NCBI GenBank assembly: GCA_900472575.1 | Contig: UCIV01000040.1 | Span: 37,567 to 101,566, forward strand | Reading direction: 5' to 3' | DNA from: Hyphomicrobiales bacterium | GTDB taxonomy: Bacteria > Pseudomonadota > Alphaproteobacteria > Rhizobiales > Rhizobiaceae | DNA length: 64,000 nucleotides | Shown: positions 1-8,692 of the stretch, one piece after another | Position numbering within the stretch: the stretch's first letter is position 1 | How the letters are laid out: every line of letters begins with the position of its first letter | The notes under the pieces: generated by a model | What the model was told of the DNA's origin: nothing | Seen by the model: only the letters and a program-made list of their open reading frames with translations | Database searches by the model: none | Program-made: the position numbers and the translations under genes

Positions 1-204
1 GGCAATACGTTTGAGCTTGGCCGGATCGGCATTCAGGCCTTCCTCGACGCCTACGATCTCCTCATGTACGAGGCCGGTGGTCAAAGAAAGGTCATCGATG
101 CTGTAGCCGGCGGCAAGGCGCGCTTCGGCAACGGCTCTTGCTACTTGACCCGAAAGAACAGCGCCGCTCTGAGATGCCTTGATGTTGCTAATTGAGACTG
201 TCAT
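1..204 (-). CDS. Small XRE-like helix-turn-helix protein (3' end beyond window)
   Basis: Reading leftward from an ATG at 204 there are 68 codons with no stop before the window edge, so the gene is truncated here. An AAGGATG ribosome site lies about 10 nt before the start. The visible protein begins MTVSISNIKASQSG. It then has a stretch resembling an XRE/Cro-type HTH: AGYSIDDLSLTTGL, followed by EEIVGVEEGL and DPAKLKRIA. That matches the usual pattern of a recognition helix followed by E-x-G-x-x-x-P-x-x-L-x-x-I. A DNA-binding or antitoxin-like role is inferred from this pattern only. It is divergent from the unknown gene starting at 446. Confidence 0.6.
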   Translation of the reverse strand, partial: MTVSISNIKASQSGAVLSGQVARAVAEARLAAGYSIDDLSLTTGLVHEEIVGVEEGLNADPAKLKRIA

Positions 205-445
205 GGTTTCATCCTTCTTGAAAAAACCCGGCGTTTGCGACGGGTGAAGGGGGTCAAATGACCCATGGTGCGACACGCGGCCGCAGGACAAACATAGGCC
301 ATAATCCGCTTTGTGCAATAGGCAATTGTGCGCTGCACAACATCGAATGTGAAAAAACGGTGGCGCCTCCGTATCTTAGGTGGTCAAAATTCCGGCAGAA
401 CCAAAGCAAGCCCTGCGCGTTTATAAGGCAAACGAGGACAGGATC

Positions 446-931
446 ATGCCTTATTCAGCTTTCACAAAACCAGCGCATGGCGACGATCACGTCTATGGGA
501 TCGATGGTGGAACCGACGCGCAATTGCTGCAGACGGCGCACCGTCTGGTCGACATCTATCTGGTTTATCTGCGGGAGCATGAAACCGGCAGCGATCTGTT
601 CGACACACGCGAGCTGCCGGTATCCAAGGGCAGCCTTATCAACGCCTTTCGTGTGGTGATCGCCACAGAAAGCCGCTCTGGTGTGCGGGCCCTGCTGGTG
701 AAGGCCGGCATGACGCTGGCGCAGTTTCAGGAAAATATCGGCCCGCGCATGTCGTTCAAGCCTGCAAGCAGCAACGACAAGGCCCGCGACGGGCGCTGGC
801 GGCCGGATTCGGGCCAGATCCGGCGCTTCGACCACGCACTGATGCGGCATGGGGAAGAGCGGACAAGGCTGGTGCGCATGTTCCGCCACGCCGCCGACAT
901 CGCTGAGCACAAGCCCATCCACGACGCCTGA
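446..931 (+). CDS. Conserved-looking hypothetical protein, 161 aa
   Basis: I do not recognise a family. The start at 446 is preferred over the in-frame ATG at 380 because GAGGACAGG sits just before it. The protein MPYSAFTKPAHGDD... is soluble, with no signal peptide or membrane segment. It is rich in charged residues and has a helical middle (LLQTAHRLVDIYLVYLRE). The C-terminal third carries many Arg and His residues (RRFDHALMRHGEERTRLVR). It stands alone between a divergent HTH gene and a convergent pyruvate kinase-like gene. Coding potential is supported by the upstream ribosome site and the unbroken frame. Function is unknown. Confidence 0.55.
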   Translation: MPYSAFTKPAHGDDHVYGIDGGTDAQLLQTAHRLVDIYLVYLREHETGSDLFDTRELPVSKGSLINAFRVVIATESRSGVRALLVKAGMTLAQFQENIGPRMSFKPASSNDKARDGRWRPDSGQIRRFDHALMRHGEERTRLVRMFRHAADIAEHKPIHDA

Positions 932-1286
932 ATCGTATATCCATCCAAGGGCATTTCCGGAGGCATTGCGTTGGGTCAATGAAATCAACCGCAGCCTGTA
1001 TAGGCTCAAAGCCAATTCGGACTGCAAGGATTCCACTCCCGGGATTTGTTCTCCCGAAAGCATGTATCCAGTTTGCCGCCGAGGGTTGAGGTGAAGTCTG
1101 AAATCCGTGAACCCTGCGCGACGATATCAACGATATCCGGGCGCAGCCAAAGGACGGTTCGATCTAGAGCCGGATGGTGCCGGATTTGCCATCTCCGCCT
1201 GAACGGTGGGCTGGGGCGACGCGACGGAGGCCGCGTCGTCCCACGAGGGACCCGGCCCAATCATGGGCCGGGTCTTCGTATTTCAG
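932..1286. other. Intergenic stretch without a recognisable gene
   Basis: This gap of about 355 bases lies between two convergent genes. Overlapping short open frames exist in several phases, but none has a ribosome site or a recognisable product. The only clear structure is the strong inverted repeat at 1249-1274, preceded by a second GACGCG/CGCGTC repeat around 1221-1237. I could not match it to tmRNA, 6S, SRP or RNase P RNA. Confidence 0.5.
1249..1274. terminator. Perfect 10-bp inverted repeat, probable terminator
   Basis: GACCCGGCCC and GGGCCGGGTC are separated by 6 nt. The T-rich stretch following on the plus strand (TCTTCGTATTT) is imperfect, and on the minus strand there is no T-run. 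It lies just past the stop of the pyruvate kinase-like gene, so it could end transcription from either side. Confidence 0.6.
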
Positions 1287-2789
1287 CTACCAGGATTTCA
1301 GCGCACGAAGCGTAGGCGTCTTCTTGAAGATATGCTCGTCCATGCGGGCAAGAAGCGTGTCGAGCAGCGTGACGGCTTCGGCAACCGCCGGCCCCTTGTT
1401 CAGCATGACGCATTCGGCACGGGCAGCCATGGCGGCATCGGTCATCTCTCCACGCGATGGCAAACCGTCCTTGACCAAGTCCTCCAGAACCTGCGTCGCC
1501 CAGACTGTGGGGACGGATGCCGCTTCGCAGAGCCAGAGGATTTCTTCCTGCATTTCGGCGACCCGCTCGAAACCGATCTCGGCTGCAAGATCGCCGCGGG
1601 CGATCATCACACCGAAGGGGCGACCGAGTGTGTGGGCGCGGGCAATCAAGGCCGGCAGGTTGCGGACCGCTTCCGGCTGCTCGATCTTGGCAACGAGGCC
1701 AAGCTTTTCGACGCGCGGCGGATGGTTGCCGAGCGCCTTCTCCAGCAGATCAAGATCCTCCGGCCGGCTGACAAAGGAATAACCGAGCATGTCGGCATTG
1801 CCAATGACGGCAGCAAGATCACCTTCATCCTTGGCGGTCAGGGGCGACAGGCCCAGTGCGGTATCCGGCAGGTTCAATCCTTTTTCCGGTTTCAGCTTGA
1901 CGCCACCGGCCTTCACACGGGTCACCCTCAAAATCGCTCCTCCTTCGGAGACGCTTTCGACAACGGCTTCCAGCTTACCATCATTATAACGCAGCTTGTG
2001 GCCCGGCTCGACCCGTTCGACGATCTCCGGCAGTGAAACCGCCGCGCAGAAACGCACGTCTTCCGTCTGATAAGGTTCGCGCGAGGCGACAAGGCGGAAA
2101 AGATCGCCTGTCGTGAGTTTGGCGCCCTTGTCGGCCACAACGGCTTCCGTCCTGATCTTGGGCCCGGCGATATCCATCAGCACGGTGATCCGGCGACCGA
2201 TCTTTTCTCCGGCGGCACGCACATGCCGCGCCATTGCCTCCCATGTGTCAGCACCATCATGAGCGCAGTTGATGCGAGCGACATCCATGCCGCGCCGGGC
2301 GAGATCAAGGATGAAGTCGGGATCGGTCGCCGCCTCTCCCGGCAGCGTGACCATGATGCGACCGCGGCGATGCGGGCGTCCGCTGCCGAGCAACCGCTGC
2401 GTCATCGCACTGAGCTCCGCCTCGCCGGCAAAAAACTGCGCTTCTGACGGCAGGGCATAGGGAGAGGTCATTCCCTGCATGGTAGACAGGGCTGAGAGCA
2501 CGGCATCCAGCGTCGGCAGAACCCGGCTTTCCAGCCGGCCGAGTGAGGAGAGGCCGTAACACATCAGCCTGCGCTGCAGCGGCCGGATGTCGTGCCTGCG
2601 CAGGCAGAGATAATGGCAGAGGTTTTCAAGGCGATCCGCTTCGACATTCCCGGGGATAAGGCTTTCCAACAATGATCGCCCTTCGTCAGCGACGCGGTCA
2701 CGCAATGCCCGAACCTCGGAGAAAAGCGTACCAAGCTCAAGCGTGCGTTCATCCGCATCTACGGCGGCGATGCTATTCGTGTCATGCAT
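1287..2789 (-). CDS. Atypical pyruvate kinase-like protein with N-terminal extension
   Basis: 500 aa. Residues of about 140-490 match the pyruvate kinase barrel and B domain: MVTLPGEA at the first strand, DVARINCAHD in place of the usual RMNFSHG, MDIAGPKIRTE for MDTKGPEIRT, KIEQPEAVRNL, GVMIARGDLAAEIG and WATQVLE. The first 135 or so residues are a helical extension absent from standard enzymes. The C-terminal allosteric domain is missing because the protein ends soon after the barrel. The usual MLSGETA loop reads MLNKGPA, and the Ser of the NFSH motif is lost. It may therefore be a divergent pyruvate kinase or act on a related phosphoenolpyruvate reaction. It is divergent from phosphoketolase, suggesting a shared control region and a role in central carbon flux. 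Confidence 0.8.
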   Translation of the reverse strand: MHDTNSIAAVDADERTLELGTLFSEVRALRDRVADEGRSLLESLIPGNVEADRLENLCHYLCLRRHDIRPLQRRLMCYGLSSLGRLESRVLPTLDAVLSALSTMQGMTSPYALPSEAQFFAGEAELSAMTQRLLGSGRPHRRGRIMVTLPGEAATDPDFILDLARRGMDVARINCAHDGADTWEAMARHVRAAGEKIGRRITVLMDIAGPKIRTEAVVADKGAKLTTGDLFRLVASREPYQTEDVRFCAAVSLPEIVERVEPGHKLRYNDGKLEAVVESVSEGGAILRVTRVKAGGVKLKPEKGLNLPDTALGLSPLTAKDEGDLAAVIGNADMLGYSFVSRPEDLDLLEKALGNHPPRVEKLGLVAKIEQPEAVRNLPALIARAHTLGRPFGVMIARGDLAAEIGFERVAEMQEEILWLCEAASVPTVWATQVLEDLVKDGLPSRGEMTDAAMAARAECVMLNKGPAVAEAVTLLDTLLARMDEHIFKKTPTLRALKSW

Positions 2790-3178
2790 GTTTCGTCTCC
2801 TCCCATGACGACAATCCGGCCAGGAAAGAAGTCTGGCCTTTCAACATCACCCTGACATGACAGGCGCGCGTTGAGCCGCGTCAAAACCTGCGACGGCATA
2901 TCGCACGGTGTTTATGCGCGGCGAATGATCGGGCCCGACTGGCGGCAGCGGGGGACCAAAGCCAGAAATGTCGCCCTTAAAGCTGGCAATCGTCAGCCCC
3001 TGCCCTATCCTGACGTCCATCGCGCAATAGTTGATTGATTGTCATAAAAAACGTCCACATTGCCGGAAGCGCGATGCCTCTTGAGAGGCGGACAATCCGC
3101 CAGTCCATGATCCATGTCATGAAACAGATCATCTAAATCGATTAGCATCAGAGGTGAGGAAAAAGAGAGGAGTTTTCA
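2790..3178. promoter_or_regulatory. Divergent control region between pyk-like gene and xfp
   Basis: There are 389 bases and no gene. It contains a GCCTCT-TG-AGAGGC inverted repeat at 3076-3089, directly overlapped by GCGGA-CAA-TCCGC at 3088-3100, and the TAAATCGATTAGCAT element at 3134-3148. AT-rich patches near 3030-3055 could hold the xfp promoter. No promoter can be fixed by eye. Confidence 0.5.
3134..3148 (+). promoter_or_regulatory. Candidate operator shared with zwf
   Basis: TAAATCGATTAGCAT occurs here 30 bp before the xfp start, and again, identical over 15 bp, 37 bp before the zwf start at 33216-33230. Both copies are followed by one variable base and AGA. Its core AATCGATT is a perfect palindrome of the kind bound by LacI- or RpiR-type sugar regulators. 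The regulator is unknown. Confidence 0.5.
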
Positions 3179-5620
3179 ATGCAGCAACATTTGGTCCAAA
3201 AGGACGCCGCTTTTTCGCAGGCCGAGTATTTCGACCCCACCCGTCCACGCACGCAACTGTCGCAGGCGGAAGTGGAATTGATGGACCGGTACTGGCGAGC
3301 GGCCAATTATCTTTCGGTCGGTCAAATCTATCTTCTGGAAAACCCGCTCCTGCGTGAGCCGCTTCAGCCGCTGCATATCAAACCGCGACTCCTCGGCCAC
3401 TGGGGCACGACCCCCGGCCTCAACTTTATCTACACGCATCTCAACCGAGTGATCAAAAGCCGCGATCTCGACGTCATCTATATATGCGGGCCAGGCCATG
3501 GCGGACCGGGCATGGTCGCCAATACCTGGATGGAAGGCATCTACAGCGAGGTCTATCCGGAGATTGCGGAGAATGAAGAGGGCATGCGCAAGCTGTTCCG
3601 GCAGTTCTCCTTCCCCGGCGGCGTGCCGAGCCATGTGGCGCCCGAAACGCCCGGCTCCATTCATGAAGGCGGCGAACTGGGTTATGCGCTGGTGCATGCC
3701 TTCGGTGCAGCCTTCGACAACCCGGACCTGATCGTTGCTTGCGTCGTGGGTGACGGCGAGGCAGAAACCGGGCCGCTGGCCGCAAGCTGGCAGTCCAACA
3801 AGTTCCTGAACCCGGCCCGTGACGGTGCGGTCCTGCCGATCCTGCATCTCAACGGCTACAAGATCGCCAACCCGACGGTGCTTTCGCGCATTCCGCATGA
3901 CGACCTGAGAAGGCTGTTCGAAGGCCATGGTTATGCGCCGATCTTCGTTGAAGGCAACGAGCCGGAAGCGATGCACCGACTGATGGCGGATGCGATGGAT
4001 CTGGCGACCGACATGATCCGCGCGATCCAGGAAGAGGCCCGCTCCGGCGCTGTTTCCGGCCAGGCACCGCGCTGGCCGATGATCATCCTGCGCAGCCCGA
4101 AGGGATGGACAGGACCGAAGGAAGTCGACGGCAAGAAGGTCGAGGATTTCTGGCGCGCGCACCAGGTTCCGGTTGCCACATGCCGCGAGAACGACAGCCA
4201 CCGCAAGGTTCTCGAAGACTGGATGCGCAGCTACAATCCGGAAGACCTGTTCAATGCGGACGGCAGCCTGAAGGCTGAACTCAAGGCTCTGGCTCCGACC
4301 GGCGATCGCCGCATGGGCGCCAACCCGCATACCAATGGCGGCATCCTGCGCAAGGAACTGAAATGCCCGCCGATTTCCGACTACGCCGTCGATGTGACGG
4401 TGCCGGGGCAGAAGATCGTCCAGACGACGGAAGTGCTGGGCAAATACCTGCGCGACGTGATGAAGCTCAACGATACGGAAAAGAATTTTCGGGTCTTCGG
4501 GCCGGATGAGACGGATTCCAATCGGCTTGGCCCGGTCTTCGAGGCAACCGATCGGGTGTGGATGGAAAAGATCGAGCCCTATGACGTGCATCTTGCGCCT
4601 GACGGGCGGGTGATGGAAGTGCTTTCCGAGCACCTATGCCAGGGCTGGCTGGAAGGCTATCTGCTCACCGGCCGTCACGGCTTCTTCTCCTGCTACGAAG
4701 CCTTCATCCACATCATTGACTCGATGTTCAATCAGCATGCCAAGTGGCTGAAGGTGACGCGTCATCTTGAGTGGAGAAAGCCGATCAGCTCGCTCAACTA
4801 CCTGCTCACCTCACATGTATGGCGGCAGGACCATAACGGCTTCTCGCATCAGGATCCGGGCTTCCTCGATCACGTTGCCAACAAGAAGGCGGACGTGGTG
4901 CGCATCTACCTGCCGCCGGATGCCAATACGCTTCTGTGGGTGGCTGACCATTGCCTGAATACCTGGGACCGCATCAACGTCATCGTCGCCGGCAAGCAGC
5001 CGGAGCCGCAATGGCTTTCGATCGAGGATGCGACAAGGCATTGCGAGGCAGGCATCGGCGTCTGGGACTGGGCCAGCAACGAGGATGATGCGATTGCGCC
5101 GGATGTGGTGATGGCCTGCGCCGGCGACGTGCCGACAATGGAAACTCTCGCCGCCGTAATGATCCTGCGCGAGGCGATCCCGGAACTGAAGATCCGCGTC
5201 GTCAACGTCGTCGACCTGATGACACTGCAAGCGAAGGAAGAGCATTCGCATGGCCTGACGGACGAGGAGTTCGACAAGCTGTTCACCACCGAGCGGCCGG
5301 TCATCTTCGCCTATCACGGTTATCCGTATCTCATCCACCGGCTGACCTATAAGCGCAACAACCACCGCAACATGCATGTGCGCGGCTTTGTCGAGGAAGG
5401 CACGACCACGACGCCTTTCGACATGACGGTGCTGAACCAGCTCGACCGCTATCACCTGGCGCTTGAAGCCATTGAACGGGTGCCGGAGCTGAAGGAAAAG
5501 GTTCCGCATGTGATCGAGATGCTCAAGGGCAAGCTCGCACTGCATACGGCCCATGTGCAGGAATACGGTGAAGACATGCCGGAAATCCGTGACTGGAAAT
5601 GGACGGGTCTCACCGCCTGA
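3179..5620 (+). CDS. xfp: Phosphoketolase (xylulose-5-phosphate/fructose-6-phosphate)
   Basis: 813 aa, close to the usual 790-830 for the family. Thiamine-diphosphate enzymes of this family split xylulose 5-phosphate (and often fructose 6-phosphate) with phosphate into acetyl phosphate plus a smaller sugar phosphate in the cytoplasm. Family landmarks are GHWGTTPGLNFIYTH near residue 75, GPGHGGPG near 102, SFPGGVPSH near 142, the diphosphate/Mg site GDGEAETGPLAASWQ near 192, and HNGFSHQDPGFLDH near 560. The start has a GAGGAGTTTTC leader. It stands alone between a divergent pyruvate kinase-like gene and a strong terminator. No acetate kinase or phosphotransacetylase gene is adjacent, although these often accompany xfp. 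Confidence 0.95.
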   Translation: MQQHLVQKDAAFSQAEYFDPTRPRTQLSQAEVELMDRYWRAANYLSVGQIYLLENPLLREPLQPLHIKPRLLGHWGTTPGLNFIYTHLNRVIKSRDLDVIYICGPGHGGPGMVANTWMEGIYSEVYPEIAENEEGMRKLFRQFSFPGGVPSHVAPETPGSIHEGGELGYALVHAFGAAFDNPDLIVACVVGDGEAETGPLAASWQSNKFLNPARDGAVLPILHLNGYKIANPTVLSRIPHDDLRRLFEGHGYAPIFVEGNEPEAMHRLMADAMDLATDMIRAIQEEARSGAVSGQAPRWPMIILRSPKGWTGPKEVDGKKVEDFWRAHQVPVATCRENDSHRKVLEDWMRSYNPEDLFNADGSLKAELKALAPTGDRRMGANPHTNGGILRKELKCPPISDYAVDVTVPGQKIVQTTEVLGKYLRDVMKLNDTEKNFRVFGPDETDSNRLGPVFEATDRVWMEKIEPYDVHLAPDGRVMEVLSEHLCQGWLEGYLLTGRHGFFSCYEAFIHIIDSMFNQHAKWLKVTRHLEWRKPISSLNYLLTSHVWRQDHNGFSHQDPGFLDHVANKKADVVRIYLPPDANTLLWVADHCLNTWDRINVIVAGKQPEPQWLSIEDATRHCEAGIGVWDWASNEDDAIAPDVVMACAGDVPTMETLAAVMILREAIPELKIRVVNVVDLMTLQAKEEHSHGLTDEEFDKLFTTERPVIFAYHGYPYLIHRLTYKRNNHRNMHVRGFVEEGTTTTPFDMTVLNQLDRYHLALEAIERVPELKEKVPHVIEMLKGKLALHTAHVQEYGEDMPEIRDWKWTGLTA

Positions 5621-5670
5621 TCATAGGCGAACCGGTGGGATGATATCCCGCCGGTATGGCAATACCAGAG

Positions 5671-5700
5671 TGGGCCGCCGACTAAGCGGCCCATTTTTTT
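5671..5700 (+). terminator. Rho-independent terminator after xfp
   Basis: TGGGCCGC and GCGGCCCA form an 8-bp stem with a 7-nt loop, followed directly by seven T. It lies 50 bp past the xfp stop. Confidence 0.9.
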
Positions 5701-5899
5701 GTGCCTGCCGCATGGGCCAATCGACGGCAGGAATGGACAAGAAAATGTTAAATCAATTTTTATGATACTTTGTCAGATTTGAGGCAACAAGCCGCAGCGG
5801 TGCACAGCCCGCTGTAAGCCCTTTGTTAGCAAAACTGTCACAAATCTCAACGGGCACGCGCACAACACAAGAATGCACGGCACATCCAAGGACCCGGTT

Positions 5900-7780
5900 A
5901 TGTTTGCAAAAATTCAGATTAAAACACTTTTACCATTGTTATTCGGCCTCGTCGTCACGCTCGGAATTGTCCAGGGCGCCTTTTCCATTCTCGCGGTCAA
6001 TTCTCTCCAGGCCCAGGTCGACACCGTCGGCGAACGGGTTTCGCGGGCAACCCAGATGGGCGAAATGGAACGTCTTTTCGGCGATGTCCGCCGCAACGTC
6101 GCACTGCTGCTCAGCACTTCGACGCAGGAGGAACGCGCCAGCGCGCTTGCCGTGCTGAAGGCGGCATATGCCGCACGCAACAAAGCATTCGAAGCCTATG
6201 GCGCCAGTCTGACGACAGACACTATGCGTGCCAAATATCAGGCCACGGAAGCCGCAATCGACACCTATGAAGCGGCAGGCGGCCGTCTTGTTACCCTCCT
6301 GGGTGAAGGCGACATGGCTGCGGCCAAGAAACATGTGCAACAGATGACGGTCATGGGTGGAGAAGCCGTCAAGCTATTTGCCGAAATGGTCAGCCTGAAC
6401 AAGGCAACCGGAGAAGCGGCAGTCAGCGAGGCAAAGGCAACAGCAAGTTCGTCGCTGGTGACAACGGTTATCCTGGTGGTCATCGTCGGCGTGGTCGGCG
6501 GGATTGCCGCTCTGCTCGGCTTCCGCTGGATCGCTCGGCCGATCGCCAGCATCACCCTGTCGATGAACGCACTCGCCGCCGGCAATACAGAGCATCAGAT
6601 CCCGCATCGGGATCGCAAGGACGAGATCGGCGACATGGCAGCCGCTGTTTCGGTATTCCGCGACAACGCCATAGAGCGCGAGCGGCTGGAACGCGAAGCG
6701 GAAGCCAATGGCCGGCTTACAGAACAGGAACGACAGGCGCGCGAGGAGCAAAGTGCAAGGCAAGCAGCGGAGGTGAAGTTCGCGGTGGATGATATCGCCC
6801 GCGGCCTGAACCATCTTGCCGAAGGCGATGTGACCTACCGTCTGGCTACCCCGTTTGCCGGTGAACTGGACAAGGTTCGGCTGAACTTCAACGAGTCCAT
6901 CACCAGACTTCAGGCAGCACTGCGGTCGGTTGGCGACAACGCCAAGATGATCGATGCCGGCGCGAGCGAAATTCGTGCGGCAACGGAAGACCTGTCAAAG
7001 CGCACGGAACAGCAGGCCGCATCAGTGGAAGAGACCGCCGCAGCACTGGAACAGGTGACTACCGCCGTCAAGGATTCCGCCGCGCAGGCAAGCACGGCCG
7101 GCGAACTGGTGAAAAAGGCCCATGATGGTGCCGAACGCTCTGGAGAGATCGTTCGCAAGGCCGTTCTGGCGATGCAGGAGATCGAGAAATCGTCATCCGA
7201 AATCGGCAACATTATCGGCGTGATCGACGATATCGCCTTCCAGACCAACCTGCTGGCGCTGAACGCCGGCGTAGAGGCCGCGCGTGCGGGCGACGCAGGC
7301 AAGGGGTTTGCCGTCGTCGCACAGGAGGTGCGCGAACTGGCTCAACGTTCGGCGAATGCCGCCAAGGAGATCAAGAACCTGATCACCAAGTCGAGCGCGC
7401 AGGTACGCGACGGGGTGGCGCTGGTTGGAGAAACCGGCACGGCGCTGCACACGATCGTATCGGAAGTGCAGGAAATCAACCGGAGCGTCTCGGCCATCGT
7501 ATCGTCCACACGCGAGCAGTCTACCGGGCTTTCGGAGATCAACTCCGCGGTCAACCAGATGGACCAGGGTACGCAGAAAAACGCATCGATGGTGGAAGAG
7601 ACAACCGCCGCAACGTACAGCCTTGCTTCGCAGGCTGCCGAGCTAACCGCCCTGCTTGCCCAGTTCAAGCTTGATGCGGAAGCGTCAGTTCGGGCCATCA
7701 ACAATGCTGACCTGCGGGACAGGAGGGAGCCATCGCCGGCACGTGCGCTGGGCCAGCGGCTGGCATCGGCCTTCGGCTAA
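5900..7780 (+). CDS. Methyl-accepting chemotaxis protein, 4HB type
   Basis: 626 aa from the ATG at 5900. An upstream in-frame ATG at 5873 lacks a ribosome site, while AAGGAC precedes 5900. Order: membrane segment about residues 8-30, a helical periplasmic domain of about 155 residues (four-helix-bundle sensor type), second membrane segment about 190-215, HAMP about 215-270, a second HAMP-like segment (ARGLNHLAEGDVTYRLATPF) near 305, then the signalling domain. That domain has the conserved hairpin tip DDIAFQTNLLALNAGVEAAR and ELAQRSANAAKEIKNLI. It would signal to CheA/CheW at the inner membrane. The ligand is unknown. There is no C-terminal CheR-binding pentapeptide. It is monocistronic with a terminator. 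Confidence 0.93.
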   Translation: MFAKIQIKTLLPLLFGLVVTLGIVQGAFSILAVNSLQAQVDTVGERVSRATQMGEMERLFGDVRRNVALLLSTSTQEERASALAVLKAAYAARNKAFEAYGASLTTDTMRAKYQATEAAIDTYEAAGGRLVTLLGEGDMAAAKKHVQQMTVMGGEAVKLFAEMVSLNKATGEAAVSEAKATASSSLVTTVILVVIVGVVGGIAALLGFRWIARPIASITLSMNALAAGNTEHQIPHRDRKDEIGDMAAAVSVFRDNAIERERLEREAEANGRLTEQERQAREEQSARQAAEVKFAVDDIARGLNHLAEGDVTYRLATPFAGELDKVRLNFNESITRLQAALRSVGDNAKMIDAGASEIRAATEDLSKRTEQQAASVEETAAALEQVTTAVKDSAAQASTAGELVKKAHDGAERSGEIVRKAVLAMQEIEKSSSEIGNIIGVIDDIAFQTNLLALNAGVEAARAGDAGKGFAVVAQEVRELAQRSANAAKEIKNLITKSSAQVRDGVALVGETGTALHTIVSEVQEINRSVSAIVSSTREQSTGLSEINSAVNQMDQGTQKNASMVEETTAATYSLASQAAELTALLAQFKLDAEASVRAINNADLRDRREPSPARALGQRLASAFG

Positions 7781-7803
7781 GAGTGACCGTCGTCTTCGAA
7801 CAT

Positions 7804-7837
7804 ATCCGCCGGATCGAAAGCGACCCGGCGGATTTTT
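7804..7837. terminator. Terminator between chemoreceptor and SDR genes
   Basis: ATCCGCCGG pairs with CCGGCGGAT, followed on the plus strand by TTTT. The two flanking genes converge here, so it may serve both. Confidence 0.85.
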
Positions 7838-7843
7838 GTTGCG

Positions 7844-8596
7844 TCAGGCCTGCGAATTGGCGAGCGCCACCGCATCGGCACCAGCCGGCAGCCGCATCGG
7901 GGATGACGGATCGCTCACTGCCCGCCAGACCGCTTGTGCGACATCCATCGGCAACGTGACCTCTGTTCTCTGCCTCATCTCGCCAAACACCTCATTTGCA
8001 TATCCGGCATAGGCTTCCGGGAAACCACCATGCCCTTCCATACGGGAGATCGCGGTCTTGCCGAAACTGGTGGCTGGTGCCGCGCCCGGAAGCACGATCT
8101 TCACATCAATGCCGAATGGTTCGAGTTCGAGTGCAAGCGATTCCGTAAACGCATTCACCGCGGCCTTGCTCGCCGTATAGACCGACAGAAGCGGCAGCGG
8201 CTTCATGGTGACCGTCGACGTGACATTGACGATCAGCCCCGCCCTTCTTTCGCGGAACTGCGGAAGCACGGCCTGCACCATGCGCATGGTGCCGATCGTG
8301 TTGGTCTCGAAGATATCGCGGATGACATCGACCGGCGTGCCTTCGAGCGCGTTCAGCCAGCCGATGCCGGCATTGTTGACAAGGACGTCGATCGGGCCGG
8401 CCGCTTCGATAGCCCTTGCGACGCTTTCATCGCTTCTGACGTCGAGGGGGAGAATGCGCAGGTTTTCGGATATCGGCAGCAGATCCTCACGCGGATTACG
8501 CATGGTCGCAACCACGTTCCAGCCGCGATCGAGAAACAGCTTTGCGATATCGAGGCCGAAACCGGACGAGCAGCCGGTGATGAGAACCGTCTTCAT
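7844..8596 (-). CDS. Short-chain dehydrogenase/reductase
   Basis: 250 aa from the ATG at 8596. The ATG 15 nt upstream is less likely because GAAAGGAAC precedes 8596. It is a classical SDR with Rossmann motif TGCSSGFG near residue 7, NNAGIG near 80, a catalytic Ser in the NVTST strand and YTASK (Tyr and Lys) near 139. Substrate is unknown. The TGxxxGxG form and the acidic residues after strand 2 do not settle NAD against NADP. It is divergent from an AraC-type regulator that probably controls it, an arrangement common for inducible SDR genes. Confidence 0.88.
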   Translation of the reverse strand: MKTVLITGCSSGFGLDIAKLFLDRGWNVVATMRNPREDLLPISENLRILPLDVRSDESVARAIEAAGPIDVLVNNAGIGWLNALEGTPVDVIRDIFETNTIGTMRMVQAVLPQFRERRAGLIVNVTSTVTMKPLPLLSVYTASKAAVNAFTESLALELEPFGIDVKIVLPGAAPATSFGKTAISRMEGHGGFPEAYAGYANEVFGEMRQRTEVTLPMDVAQAVWRAVSDPSSPMRLPAGADAVALANSQA

Positions 8597-8643
8597 GATT
8601 GTTCCTTTCATGTTGTCTGGTCATGAAAGTAGATATCGAGGGC

Positions 8644-8668
8644 AGGACGTACTATAATCGATCGTCCT
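8644..8668. promoter_or_regulatory. Inverted repeat between SDR and AraC genes
   Basis: AGGACG and CGTCCT are separated by 13 bp, within the 96-bp divergent gap. Position and symmetry suit an operator for the adjacent AraC-type regulator. AraC proteins more often bind direct repeats, so this is tentative. Confidence 0.35.
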
Positions 8669-8692
8669 CAATTCATTTTCGAAAGTCCCGAA

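Noticed and set aside
455..1063. 202-aa minus-strand frame overlapping the 446-931 gene
   Set aside because: No ribosome site and no recognisable segment; the plus-strand frame has a good start context. Confidence in either is limited.
932..1248. Structured RNA gene in the gap before the pyruvate kinase-like gene
   Set aside because: I compared it by eye with tmRNA, 6S, SRP and RNase P landmarks and found none.
3176..4633. 485-aa minus-strand frame opposite xfp
   Set aside because: Shadow of the phosphoketolase gene, His/Arg-rich with no recognisable motif.
5748..5762. CtrA-like box (TTAA-N7-TTTA) before the first chemoreceptor
   Set aside because: One mismatch in the second half-site in an AT-rich stretch 140 bp from the start; too weak alone.
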